Of a stretch of 64,000 bases of DNA, positions 22,370 through 33,159 are shown piece by piece. The stretch spans positions 532,001 to 596,000 of the forward strand of contig JABMCL010002470.1 in assembly GCA_018857735.1 (NCBI GenBank), written 5' to 3'. The translations under genes and the position numbers were made by a program. Within the stretch, counting starts at the first letter, position 1. Every line of letters begins with the position of its first letter. The stretch comes from Alviniconcha marisindica. Lineage: Eukaryota; Mollusca; Gastropoda; Provannidae. The notes below the pieces were generated by a model. That model did not search any database, was not told where the DNA came from, and worked only from the letters and a program-made list of their open reading frames with translations.

Positions 22370-23212
22370 TCACCGCGGACTGCGTCTTCTTTCACGACTT
22401 TCAGCCGATTCATAGCCAACTGTACACTGCGACGTAGTCGACCTGGTTCGACGCACAGACACCTCTGCTGAGCAGAGGGACGGCTGACTTTCGGAGGACA
22501 GAGCCTCGTGTCTCCGCCGCCAGGATCGCGTCCGTTTGCGACCGGACACGTGAAAAGACGAGACTTCACAAACGGACATTTCGCTGTATGTAGATGACCT
22601 GGATTCCACATCACACACGGGAATTGAGCTACCGTGAAATGAAGCAAACGAGGAGACCATGCCGAATCGCGAGGAGGAAGACGTGTTAGACGTACATGTG
22701 CGTGGAGTGCCCCTTTTCAGTCCTGACCCGTGCAGAGCGGCTGGCGAAAGGAGTGGAGGGGGAGACGGCGAAAAGGCTCTGGGAAGGCCATGGGGGACTT
22801 GAGTTTCGAAAGAGTGGAACGGCTTTGTCCGAGACCAAGAAGGAAACGGTGAACTACTGAAGCTGGAGAAGTCGAAAGCTTGTGACGGAACACTGCTGAA
22901 AAGATCGGAGGCTTGCGAGTGGGACGACCAGGTGTGACTGGATGTTTGCGGGGTAATAACTCGGCGTGATGTGTTTGTGTCGCCGACCACCGACGGAGGA
23001 TGCCAGCGCTTCGGGGACGCCTTTTCTTGCTTCACCTTCTGGAGTTGGGAGGGGAGTTCCGAGAGCAACTTCGGTGAGGTCCTCTCGAAGTTCTGCACAA
23101 AGCGCTCTATTTCCGGCGTGGGATGGGCCGTTTTTGTCAAAGCGTCAAAGGCCTTCTCTAAGTTCTTTTTCTTCCCGCTGCCGCCGATGTTGAAGTGGAC
23201 AGTGGCATGTTC
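22370..23212 (-). CDS. large gene, last recognised exon (280 residues and stop)
   Basis: The acceptor TTGACTTTGCAG gives phase 0 entry at 23212. The exon starts EHATVHFNIGGSGKKKNLEK, followed by a charged, probably helical part (FDALTKTAHPTPEIERFVQN) and a long Ser/Pro-rich region, and ends in an Arg/Ser-rich stretch (SRERRRSPR). The terminal TGA at 22370-22372 overlaps CGGTGAGA, which is itself a good donor sequence, so the exon may either end the protein or splice on. No domain is recognised. Confidence 0.6.
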   Translation of the reverse strand, partial: EHATVHFNIGGSGKKKNLEKAFDALTKTAHPTPEIERFVQNFERTSPKLLSELPSQLQKVKQEKASPKRWHPPSVVGDTNTSRRVITPQTSSHTWSSHSQASDLFSSVPSQAFDFSSFSSSPFPSWSRTKPFHSFETQVPHGLPRAFSPSPPPLLSPAALHGSGLKRGTPRTCTSNTSSSSRFGMVSSFASFHGSSIPVCDVESRSSTYSEMSVCEVSSFHVSGRKRTRSWRRRHEALSSESQPSLCSAEVSVRRTRSTTSQCTVGYESAESRERRRSPR

Positions 23213-23429
23213 CTGCAAAGTCAAATCGCAAACTTCAGGGGCGACAGAATTTGAGACTGAGGGTGGATAAAGTGGACTTTGCAATTAGTGCACTTCCTCT
23301 CGAATAAAAATAAGGAAAGGAATGTATGTGGTGAAAGGTCTGTGGAGAGTTTACCGATTACATGATTCGTTAAAACTGTTTTAAAACGAGTAACTATCAA
23401 AACTGTTTTAAACAAAATTACGAATCGAA

Positions 23430-23670
23430 GGAGAGAGAGAGATTGAAGGGTGGTGGTGGTGGTGGTGGTGGTGATGGTGAATGTACGTCATTGAGTGTGT
23501 GTGTGTATGCATGTGCATGTACACGTGTGTGTGTGTTATGCATGTGCGCGCGCGCGTGTATATGTACATGTGTGTGCATATGCGTGCGCGCGCGTGTGTG
23601 TGTGTGCATGTGCGCGCGCGCACGCGTGTCTATGTACATGTGCGCGCGTGTGTGTGTGTGTGTTGTGTCG
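23430..23670. repeat. TG/CG alternating tract in intron
   Basis: A (GGT)n block at 23451-23478 is followed by about 190 bp of alternating purine-pyrimidine (TG, CG, TA) with several CGCGCG cores. It fills much of a 477-bp intron and ends about 20 bp from the donor of the 26590-23690 exon. Confidence 0.9.
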
Positions 23671-23689
23671 GACAGCGCATAAGCCAAAC

Positions 23690-26590
23690 CTGCCGCTCGC
23701 CGTCTCTTTTCTTCGACGTTGACTGGGACGTCTGCTTCGTGTCGACGATTCCGGAACCCCAACTGTCTCCACCGGGCGCTTTTGTGCTCTTGTTCGTTCT
23801 GCTGGATCGCTTCGTTTTCTTTCTGTCCTCAAATCCTTTTGATCGTTCTCCGATCCTGGCCCTTTTAGACCCTTCTTTGTTCTTTCTCGTCTCCTCAGGT
23901 ACTTGTTTTGACCCATTTCTGCTCTCTTTTGGCTCATGAGATATTTCTTTTGACCCTTCTCCGTTCTTTGAATGCCTGGGTTTCGGCACTGGACTGGTTT
24001 CCACAATAGCTGTACTTGTTGCGGCGCGCTGACTATCTTGATTCGATTTTTCAGCAGTTTGTTTGCTGCGTTTTTCGTTTTTGGAGGGGCTTTTTGGACT
24101 TCGCTTAGGGGCGAAGTTGCCGTCACTGGTTTCCTTCGGAGTAAGGTCGACACCTGAGGAGTCTCTGCTCAGTCGTTTGGGAGAACTTGGAGGTCGCCCA
24201 CTACTTGCACTCGGTTGTTTGTGGGAACAGCTAAGCCTAACAACGCCGACGCATGGGTCGTTTGGCGACATCCTTAACAGAGGACTAGTTCCTCTGGGCT
24301 GCTCGAGGGAAGAACTCGGCCTGTGAACACCAGAGCGTCGGTCAGTTGGTGGCATCATGATTAGAGGACTAGCTTTCTTGGGTTGTTTAAGAGAAGAGCT
24401 CGGCCGGCTAACATCAGAGAGTCGTTCAGTTGGTGACATCATTATCAGAGGACTAGCTCCTTTGGGTTGTTCACGGGAAGAGCTCGGCCTGTTGACACCC
24501 GAGCTTCGATCACTTGTTGGTGAAGTCAGCACCGCGAACAGATGGTCCCTGCCTCCTAGAAGCGGTGAAGGCGTTTGGGGAATCTTACCTGCGTGCTGGG
24601 AAAGCACCGAAGGCGATCGTGAAGTAGGGAAAAGGGGGGTGGACGTCCTGGGCGAGCTGCTTCTGCTGTAGCCGGCCTCATCGTCGGACGCGAGATCGTT
24701 GAGCAGACCGAGACAGATTTGATTCATGGTTTCCGAGGATGTGCACTGCCTTCCATCTTCCGCGTCCAGCTCGAACCAGCGCCTCCATCTTTCGTTCGGT
24801 TCCAGGCTAGGGCTTGACAACAGTCGGCTGCGGTCCGACGGCGTGTCACTGCGTAAATCCAAGCCCATCGTCGTGGGTCCCCCGCCTGGGTGACGAAGAG
24901 GGCTCGCCTCACCATGACGAAGAGGGCTCGCCTCACGATAATGAAGGGGGCTCGCCTCACCATGACGTGGAGAATTCGCCTCACCATGACGAAGAGAACG
25001 TGCCTCACCATGATGAAGAGGACTCGCCTCACCATGACGAGTAGGACTCCCCTCACCATAACGAAGAGGGCTCGCCTCACCATAACGATGAGGACTCGCC
25101 TCACCATGACGATGAGGACTCGCCTCACCATGACGAAGAGAACTTGCCTCAGCATGACGAAGAGAACTTGCCTCACCATAACGAAGAGAACTTGACTCAC
25201 CATGACGATGAGGACTCGCCTCACCATGACGAAGAGGATTCGCCTCACCATGACGAAGAGAACTCGCCTCACCATAACGAAGAGAGCTCGTCTCCCCATG
25301 ACGAAGAGGACTCGCCTCATCATGACGAAAAGGGCTCGCCTCACCATGACGAAAAGGGCTCGCCTCACCATGACGAAGAGGGCTCGCCTCACGACTGTAC
25401 GGTCTCAGACCCCACTCATAACTATGAGGACTCACCTCACCATGACGAAGAGAACTCACCTCACCATGGCGAAGAGAACTCGCCTCACCATGGCGAAGAG
25501 AACTCGCCTCATCATGCAGAAGAGAACTCGCCTCACCATGGCGAAGAGAACTCGCCTCACCATGGCGAAGAGAACTCGCCTCACCATGGCGAAGAGGACT
25601 CGTCTCACCACGTCGAAGAGAACTCGCCTCACCATGCAGAAGAGAACTCGCCTCACCATGGCGAAGAGAACTCGCCTCACCATGCAGAAGAGAACTCGCC
25701 TCACCATGGCGAAGAGAACTCGCCTCACCATGGCGAAGAGGACTCGTCTCACCACGTCGAAGAGAACTCGCCTCACCATGCAGAAGAGAACTCGACTCAC
25801 CATGACGAAGAGAACTCGCCTCACCATGCAGAAGAGAACTAGCCTCACCATGGCGAAGAGGACTCGTCTCACCACGTCGAAGAGAACTCGTCTCACCATG
25901 CCGAAGAGGACTCGCCTCACCATGACGAAGAGGACTCGTCTCACCATGGCGAAGAGGACTCGTCTCACCATGGCGAAGAGGACTCGTCTCACCACGTCGA
26001 AGAGAACAAGCCTCACCATGGCGAAGAGGACTCGCCTCACCACGACGAAGAGAACTCGCCTCACCATGGCGAAGAGGATTCGCCTCACCATGGCGAAGAG
26101 GGCTCGCCTCACGACTGTACGGTCTCTGACCCCACTCCTCCGAACTTGGCTTGGGGCTGCCTCCCTTTCTGCTGTAGTCGGTGAGGGCGGCGTCGTCACC
26201 ACCGTGCAGACCGAGACAGAGCTCAGTGAGGACTCCCACTGGCGGCGGCGGGCTGCCTCTGGACCAGCTGCTCCAACTCTGGCTGCAGCTCCAGAGATCC
26301 TGCTGCTGGCCGGAAGACGTCCCGGGGCTGATGCTGTGGTCCCGGGCCTCCAACGCCGGACGCTTGCTGGGCCAGGGCAGGTCGTCGTCGCGCCGGCCGG
26401 TGGCCAGCCGCCTATGGGCCTTGCTGGGGTGGCAGGGCACGAACCCCCCGCGCACCTCCAAGGCGTCCACCCTGGGCATGCTGAAGCTGGTGTCGCTGCT
26501 GGTCCTGCTCGCCACGCTGCTCTCCCATCCGTCCAGCACCCCTCTCTCCAGGTCCTCCATGCCGCTGACGTCCAGCTCCCATCTCTGCCT
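23690..26590 (-). CDS. large gene, giant repeat exon (967 codons)
   Basis: Enters phase 0 after GATGATCAG (a second AG six bases on also keeps phase) and leaves phase 0 at CGGCAG before GTTTGG. The protein starts RQRWELDVSGMEDLERGVLD, then has a Ser/Pro/Arg region and about 50 copies of an 8-residue repeat of type HGEASPLR. The array holds two copies of a variant segment EWGxRPYSREASP. After the array, around 24250-24540, come about four imperfect 26-residue repeats of the type SGVxRPSSSxEQPxxASPLI, then a Lys/Ser-rich end (EGSKRARIGERSKG). The exon is wholly predicted disorder by composition. Codon use is GC-rich compared with neighbouring introns. Confidence 0.7.
24886..26128 (-). repeat. 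24-bp coding minisatellite, about 50 copies, with 720-bp higher-order duplication
   Basis: The minus-strand unit is CATGGTGAGGCGAGTTCTCT plus TCGC, encoding HGEASSLR or variants (SPLR, NPLR, SSLL). A distinct flank 'cgactgtacggtctc' occurs at about 25395 and 26115, exactly 720 bp or 30 units apart, which marks a block duplication. All units keep the 24-bp length. Because the unit has no stop in most frames, long open frames also run on the plus strand and in another minus frame. Confidence 0.95.
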
Positions 26591-26649
26591 CTGATCATCA
26601 ATCAAGTGGTATCGTTTACCTATCGCTCAAATCCGAGATAAAGCTCAAA

Positions 26650-26975
26650 GTTATAAGCGTTTCCTGCGTCCAAAATGATTGTTTCATTATAATAATACCA
26701 GCACAAAACACTCATACATGCCCTTAAAATAAACTGCAGTTATGCATATACAAATACAGATTACCTCATACACCTACATAAAAAATGACAATAATTCTGA
26801 TAGATTCTGTTATATACCACAACATGGCTGATGACTGTTTCATTATAATAATACCAGCACAAAACAGACTCATACATGCCCTTAAAATAAAATGCAGTAA
26901 TGCATATACAAATACAGATTACCTCATACACCTACATAAAAAGTGACAATAATTTTGATAGTTTCTGTTATACAC
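26650..26975. repeat. direct repeat of about 160 bp, two copies
   Basis: The segment with 'gtttcattataataatacca', 'tcatacatgcccttaaaata' and 'acctcatacacctacataaa' occurs twice in tandem. It lies in the intron just upstream of the giant repeat exon. Confidence 0.9.
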
Positions 26976-26979
26976 TCAA

Positions 26980-27990
26980 CACAGAAAATAGTGAAATGCA
27001 GTGAACAGCAGACAGCAAACTTTGTTCAGAAAAATGAGTACTGCCAACACCAGAAATCGTACGGGGATACTGGAAGAGGGAGCCTGCAAAGACAACATCA
27101 AAACCACAGCCTGATTATATGCAAAGTACGGGTTCCTGTACTCAGTAAGTCAGTCTCCGGAAAACTGCACTCTACACCAAGAGGATATGAATACCGCAGA
27201 AGCCTGTGAAAGAAAATGGCAGATACAGTTCAAGAACGAGGAGCCTGGCCGTCTTCATGCTGTCTCTCTGGAACAAAACGGTCTAACAAGAGTACCCAAG
27301 TACTTTAGGAATTTCTACAACAAATAAGGTGGACGCGGCCAGTGTTCAGAAACAAAAAGACCAAAACACACAAGAGGATAATACTAAACGCGTTTTACTT
27401 GAACAAAACAATATGGACACTCCCGAGCACACACACACACACACACTGAAAGGCATACATTCTGCAACAGCTGCATTATATTGTATTGCAAGGCGGATCA
27501 TACTCTGCTGTAATGTGGATAGTGTTATTCATTTCTGCTCGTGGCTATAATAGTGCATCCGCATTTCGTTTGCATCGAGGATTTGTGGAATATTGTGGTT
27601 CGTGCGGTGCACCAACACCGTCCTCGGCCCCAGCGAAGGCAACCGACGATGGGTCACAATGCAGCGTCCATCAGCTCCAAGCCGAGGAGACTTCGGGTAT
27701 GTCTTGTGGCCAACTGATACGTATGATACTGACACTTTCCTCGCTTAAGTCAAAGTGTCAATAACATAATTATGTGTAATGGAACAACATTACTGTGCCC
27801 TCCTTTTCGCTCACGTCACCATTAAATCTCGAAATCAATGGCAATTGTGTTAATGTTGTCGGTCTCTTGCAAGATGGTTGCTGAATGAAACACCAAAATT
27901 TTGTGAAAAGTTCCATTGTGTGTGAAGTTTTGTGTGATGTTGCGGAATTTCTGCCTTTCAGTGTCTAGAGAAATTGATCGACAGTTCGAT
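26980..27990. other. intron, no gene seen
   Basis: No convincing exon in either direction. A short (CA)n is present at 27428-27445. Confidence 0.5.
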
Positions 27991-28000
27991 AGATAGATAG

Positions 28001-28190
<190 letters not shown>

Positions 28191-28294
28191 GTGCGTGAGA
28201 ATCAAAATATCTGTCGACGTTACTCCAGTTTTGGCAGGCTTATAAGTTTGTCCTGAGTGTCTGTAGCTTGGCACATGCTGACTGTTCTCAGTAC

Positions 28295-28447
28295 CTTCAG
28301 GCTGCTCCGGCGTGTGGGAGACCTGGACTGGCGGACCCCGGCGGAGGGCCGCCTGCTTCCCTCTCCAGCTTTCCACTCGGACAGCAGGGAGAAGAGACGT
28401 CTGGAGAAGTCGTCGTCGGAGTCCACTCGTCCGGGCTCATCCCGGGC
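28295..28447 (-). CDS. large gene, exon of 51 codons
   Basis: Acceptor TTTCCTGAGCAG, donor GTACTG after AAG; phase 0 at both ends. It encodes ARDEPGRVDSDDDFSRRLFS, then LLSEWKAGEG and an Arg/Ser-rich end (RQSRSPTRRSSLK). The DSDDDF cluster and SPTRR sites look like phosphorylation targets, which is inference. Confidence 0.7.
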
Positions 28448-28910
28448 CTGCTCAGGAAAGGAGCCGGGGCGAATAATGCCATCATGTCAAGGGGCATCTC
28501 ATCCAACAACCGTTATCACCGGAGCACACACAGAAGAAAATGACAACTATCGAGTTCAACCTAGGTGTCAGTCTCTTTGCATGCAGGAAATGGGAGGTTG
28601 TGACATTCGATAGCACATAGGTGTCCAGTTTCTTTCCGTGCAGAAAATGAGAGATTTGGCATTCTAACAGGAAGAACAACAGAAGCAGGAGGAGGAGGAG
28701 GGGGGTTACCGGCGTCAAAATTGGCCGTCACCTGTATTGGTTGAATGCCTGCAAAACTTTGCCAGGTATCGCTGATTAAAAAAAGGGGCTTGCCGTGGAA
28801 GTTTTATTGTCTCACGTCTGTAGTGCTCAGGACTTTCGTGTTCGTCTGATATAAAGAACTGATCACTGAGCCGACTGGACACAATCACAAAGAGAGAGGG
28901 AGAGACAGCG

Positions 28911-29095
<185 letters not shown>

Positions 29096-29247
29096 CTCTA
29101 CACACTGAGACAAAGACACAGAGAGACAAAAGATTAATTTATCGCCCAGACGTGCATTCGAAATAGTAATCACTCGACCCTAAGTTCACTTGACCACACC
29201 CTTCCACAACTAGAATATATCAAGCGGAGAAAAAAGAAGGTACTAAC

Positions 29248-30770
29248 CTGACGACTGGAAGATGGCTCACGGCTCGATTGTCTTGACGAGGAGGAATTAT
29301 TTCTGGAAGAAGCCGAGTGACTCCTGTTGAGAGGGGGGCTCTTCCTCCTCCCCCCACCTTTTTTCTTTTTCCCTTTGTCCTTGTGCTTGCTCTTGCCCCC
29401 CTTCTTCTTGCCCCCCTTCTCGTCCCCTGACGCTGCCTCGGCTTCTCCTTTCTTCTTCTTCTTCTTCCTCTTCTTGTCGCCACCTTCCTCTTTTTTGTCC
29501 TCGCCGTCCTTTTTCTTCTTCTTTTTGTGGTGCCCTTTCTTGCCTCCGTCGTCGGACTCGTCTTTGCCCCTACCCTTTTTCTTCTTCTTCTTGTCGTCCT
29601 TGCCCCCGTCCGCGTCTCCTTTTCCTTCGCCACCGCCCTCGTCCCCTTTGCCTTTCTTCTCGTCGTCGCCTTCTCCGCCGTCCCCTTTGCCCTTCTTCTT
29701 CTTTTTCCCTTTCTTGCCGTGCTTTCCTTCCTCGTCGTCCGAGGCTTCGGGCTCGCCACCTTTCCCTTTCTTCTTCTCCTTGCCCCCCTCCTTGTCGTGC
29801 TTCTCGTCTCCTCCTTCCTCCTTCTTGTCCCCGTCCTCCGCTTCAGTTTCTGCCGTCTTCGTGCTGTCTTCGTCCGTCTTGTTCAGGTCGAAGGACATGT
29901 CGAACACGTCCGGCTCTTTCGGTTCGGTGGCCTCTGAGGTGGTGTCCGTTGGGGCTGTGCTGAGCGCTGTGTCGGCGTCTGAGGTTGGAGGCGCGGATGG
30001 AGTTTCCTCCGTTTCCTCGTCCTCTTCAATCATCAATGGCGTTGTTACAAACATGGTTCCTCGTCTCATCTTCTTCTTCTTCTCGGCTTTCTTCTCATTC
30101 AAAGTCAGATCATCCAGGGCGTTTTCGGGCGCTGGAGTGCTTGGGGTAGCTGAGGTGTCCGTGGTCGCTGGAGTGCTTGGGGTCGCTGAGGTGTCCGTGG
30201 TCTCTGGAGTGCTTGGGGTCGTTGGAGTGTCTGTGGTCGCTGGAGTGCTTGGGGTCGTTGGATTGTCTGTGGTCGCTGGAGCGCTTGGGGTCGTTGGAGT
30301 GTCCGTGGTCGCTGGAGTGCTTGGGGTCGTTGGAGTGTCTGTGGTCGCTGGAGTGCTTGGGCTCGTTGTGGTACTTGTGGTCACTGGTGCGCTTGTGGTC
30401 ACTGGTGCACTTGTGGTCGTTGGTGCGCTTGTGGTCGCTGGATCACTTGTGGTCGCTGGTGCGCTCGGGGTCGCTGAAGTGGTTTTTATCAAGGACTTGC
30501 TGGGCGCGGGCGTACCGACCACTGGAGCGTTGGGGTCCGCTGGCTTGTGCGCAGGCATCTCGCCGCCAAACTGGACACCTTTCTTACCGTCGCTCTCGCC
30601 CGCTTTCTTGGTCTCATCGACGATGTCAAAGACGTTCACTTGCGTCCACGCCCCATCAGGGTTTGCTGCAGCGTCGGACATGGGTTTGCCCTGCGACACC
30701 TCTTTGTACTGGGCCTCCTTGGCAGGAGGTGGTGTTTTGTTGATGCCAGCTGAAGTAGTGCTATCGCCGG
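29248..30770 (-). CDS. large gene, Thr/Pro- and Lys-rich exon (507 codons)
   Basis: The acceptor CATTTTTACTTCAG gives phase 1 entry (CC); the donor is GTTAGT after CGTCAG, phase 0. It begins with GDSTTSAGINKTPPPAKEAQ and a short unique stretch with WTQVNVFDIVDETKKAGES. Then come 8- and 12-residue Thr/Ser/Pro/Ala repeats (TPTTPSTPATTD type, 36 bp), an acidic region, a long mixture of KKKKK and Gly/Asp/Glu blocks, and an Arg/Ser-rich end (SREPSSSRQ). The whole exon is low complexity. Its phase-1 entry fits both the 36371 exon and a donor at 31196, so exon skipping is possible. Confidence 0.7.
30120..30480 (-). repeat. 36-bp coding minisatellite (Thr/Pro/Ser/Ala)
   Basis: The plus-strand unit is 'gtggtcgctggagtgcttgg' plus 'ggtcgttggagtgtct', about seven complete units, grading into 24-bp half-units toward 30480. 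It encodes TPSTPATTDTPT on the minus strand inside the 29248-30770 exon. Confidence 0.92.
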
Positions 30771-31190
30771 CTGAAGTAAAAATGCACGGAATGATGGGGT
30801 GATTGTGGAGCAAAACGAAATCCAAGTAACGACAGTACTCGACAGAGGCAAAGCGTTTCTGCGAAGAGTGCGTGGACTGACCAATGTGTGAAAGGACACA
30901 ACACCACATTAAGAACAGCAATACCAACAGCAGCAACAATTACAACACTAACAACAACAACCATAATAAAACACCATCATCATCATCGCAATTCAAGGTG
31001 TTTGCACAGACGCTTTCTGGTGAATGCTCTTAGTGCGTTACAAAACATCTACACATTAATAAATGCTACAGTACAAAGACACAAAGGAACAGTGACAACA
31101 ATAATTATTGCTAGATACATTACTATCACTCTTCATTAGGGTGAAAACGAAGAGGAACCGTTATGGTCAAGTTGATCGACTCAGCTGTGG

Positions 31191-32428
31191 TTAACCCAAA
31201 AGGGTATTGTGTACTTTTCCGTCTGAATCGACTTTGATCATGAAGAATCTGCTCTTGTGCCCCAGGCTGTCTCTCAGCCCAGAGTATTTAGCTGTGATGT
31301 CTTGGGCACAACAAGGCTCATCAAACAAAGGTTCCTCTTGCTTCCTTTTCGTTCCTCGTCCTTTGCAAGCGGATGCTCCCGCAGTTTGCTTCTCGCCTCT
31401 CTCAACGGCCGAGTATTCCGCGAAGAATCCCAGAGTTTCTGTGACTGGCTTGTTGGCGTTTCTGTCCTTAGACAGACCCGAATGAGTATCGTTCATTTTC
31501 CACGAGATCGCCCCTCCGCTTTGTTGAACGAGATTCCAAGACTCTTCCCTTCCGGGGTTTGTGTTCAAGTTTTGATACTGCACTTTTCCAGCTGTGGCAA
31601 TCGTGCCCTCATGATTCGCGTTTTGATTCAACGTTTTATTAGATATGCTTTTCGCAGAATGGCTGGGGTCCAAGTCGTCCGGGACCGATGAACTGACCAA
31701 CTGTTTTTGGCCCGAGTTGGTAGCGACTTTTGTTTTGATAAAGCCTGATGGGTCGAAGTCGCGAGGGACGCTGCTTGCCGCGGCTTCCGTTTTGGTCTTG
31801 TCACTCAACGTTTCACTTGCTGCTTTTTTCACAGCGTAATGGCTGTTCGACTGAGAAAAGTCGTCTATCATGGTAAACGACACGGATTTCTGTTTTAAAG
31901 GTGCGTCGGTTCCAGTAAAATCTTGGCTCAGTCTTTCTGTCTTCTTGAGGTTGCTCTTTTCCACTGGATTTGCTTGACGTGAGTAAGGTTCTCCTGTCTG
32001 ATCTCCCTTCAGTCTTCCCGTCGGTGCGTTTGGCTTTGTTCCGCCATCGCCTATCTGAGCTTGAGCTCCACCGACCGAAGACTGCGTGCCATGCGTCGCG
32101 CCAGTTTGTTTTGTCTTCATCTGTCCCGCCCCAGTGCTGCTCCCGCCATCGCCTGTGCTTCCGGGCTGCAACTGGGGCAGGGTGCCCTGCTCCCCTGGGA
32201 AATGCTCCACCTTTAGCTCCAAGCCAGCCTCGGGAATGTAGCGGTCCGCTTCACCCTTGTCTGCTTGTCCTGAACCGCTCTGCTGTGGTGGTGGTATGTG
32301 CACCACTTTTAGTATTATTGCACCCTCTGGAATGCGAATGTCAAATCCACCGACGGGGACGTGCGTGTCGCGCTGCATCAAGTCAACTTGGTCTCCCGTG
32401 CTCGTCGTTACTGTCCATACAGGCTGGC
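31191..32428 (-). CDS. large gene, exon of about 411 codons ending in a stop or a weak donor
   Basis: Acceptor TTTCGGTTCTCTATGTAG, phase 1 entry completing a Gly. It starts QPVWTVTTSTGDQVDLMQRD, a beta-like stretch, followed by two related motifs: IPEGAIILKVVHIP and IPEAGLELKVEHFP. The rest is polar and disordered until a more ordered end (AKYSGLRDSLGHKSRFFMIK, then VDSDGKVHN). The frame closes at TAA 31191-31193. The bases GGTTAAC can also be read as a donor that leaves in phase 1 at 31196, exactly what the next exon needs. Both readings may be used. Confidence 0.6.
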
Positions 32429-32599
32429 CTACATAGAGAACCGAAATAAAGCCAGGTTACTGTACTCCTCCCACAGACAGACAAAGACACACAGTCAGGG
32501 TCTTCATATAACGGGGTCAAGTCTATGGTATGAGAGGACAAGTAAGCTTCCGCACAAAAGCTTATGAATACAAAGCCATCAAACAGATACACAAAGAAG

Positions 32600-32655
32600 C
32601 ACATACACACGCACGCGCGCGCGCGCACACACACGCACGCACGCACGCACGCACA
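32600..32655. repeat. CACG/CGCG-rich microsatellite
   Basis: Alternating CA, CG and CACG units in the intron upstream of the 32428 exon. Confidence 0.9.
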
Positions 32656-33159
32656 AAACATAATCTAAGACAGCATACGTATGTCATTAAATCAGTCTGA
32701 AAATAAAAGATTTCTTGCATACTTTTAGGTTGCTACGGGTTGATGGGGCTTTGGTGGAACATGACTGTGTGTTTTGTCTCTTGAAACGAGTACAGTAAAC
32801 CAACTTAATTTCTTATTTGTTCTCTCGTTTAGATCTACTACTTTGCAGCCACATAAAGAGGACTGATTCGCCGGTTGGACGGATGGCGCAACCGATGGAA
32901 AGTAGAGTTTGCTTGAACACACAGCAACCAGCAAAAGAAAGTTACCACTCTCTTCAAAGTCAAAAACATAAAATAAAATAAAACAGAAAGCGACAACGCA
33001 AGCTATGGAAAACCTCTGCTACACGACATGTTTTCCAATCTCTTACACACACAAGCGCTACATGGGTTTTCCAGCGTCTGGATGGTACACCTGCTCTACA
33101 TAAGTTTGGTAGCGTTTGAAGTGGTGCTTAGTTTTCTAGTGTTCATATGGTACACTTGC

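Noticed and set aside
25456..26601. Second minus-strand open frame of about 380 codons (VRRVLFAM repeats)
   Set aside because: Shadow of the same minisatellite in another frame; its phase does not fit the neighbouring exons.
25202..26641. 479-codon plus-strand open frame (and 25144-25842)
   Set aside because: It is the antisense of the 24-bp coding minisatellite. The unit length is a multiple of three and stop-free, so open frames appear in several frames; the minus frame has splice sites, flanking unique sequence and matching phases.
29327..30802. 491-codon plus-strand frame rich in Phe, Leu and Ser
   Set aside because: Antisense of the Lys-rich and Thr/Pro-rich exon (AAG read as CTT); no independent support.
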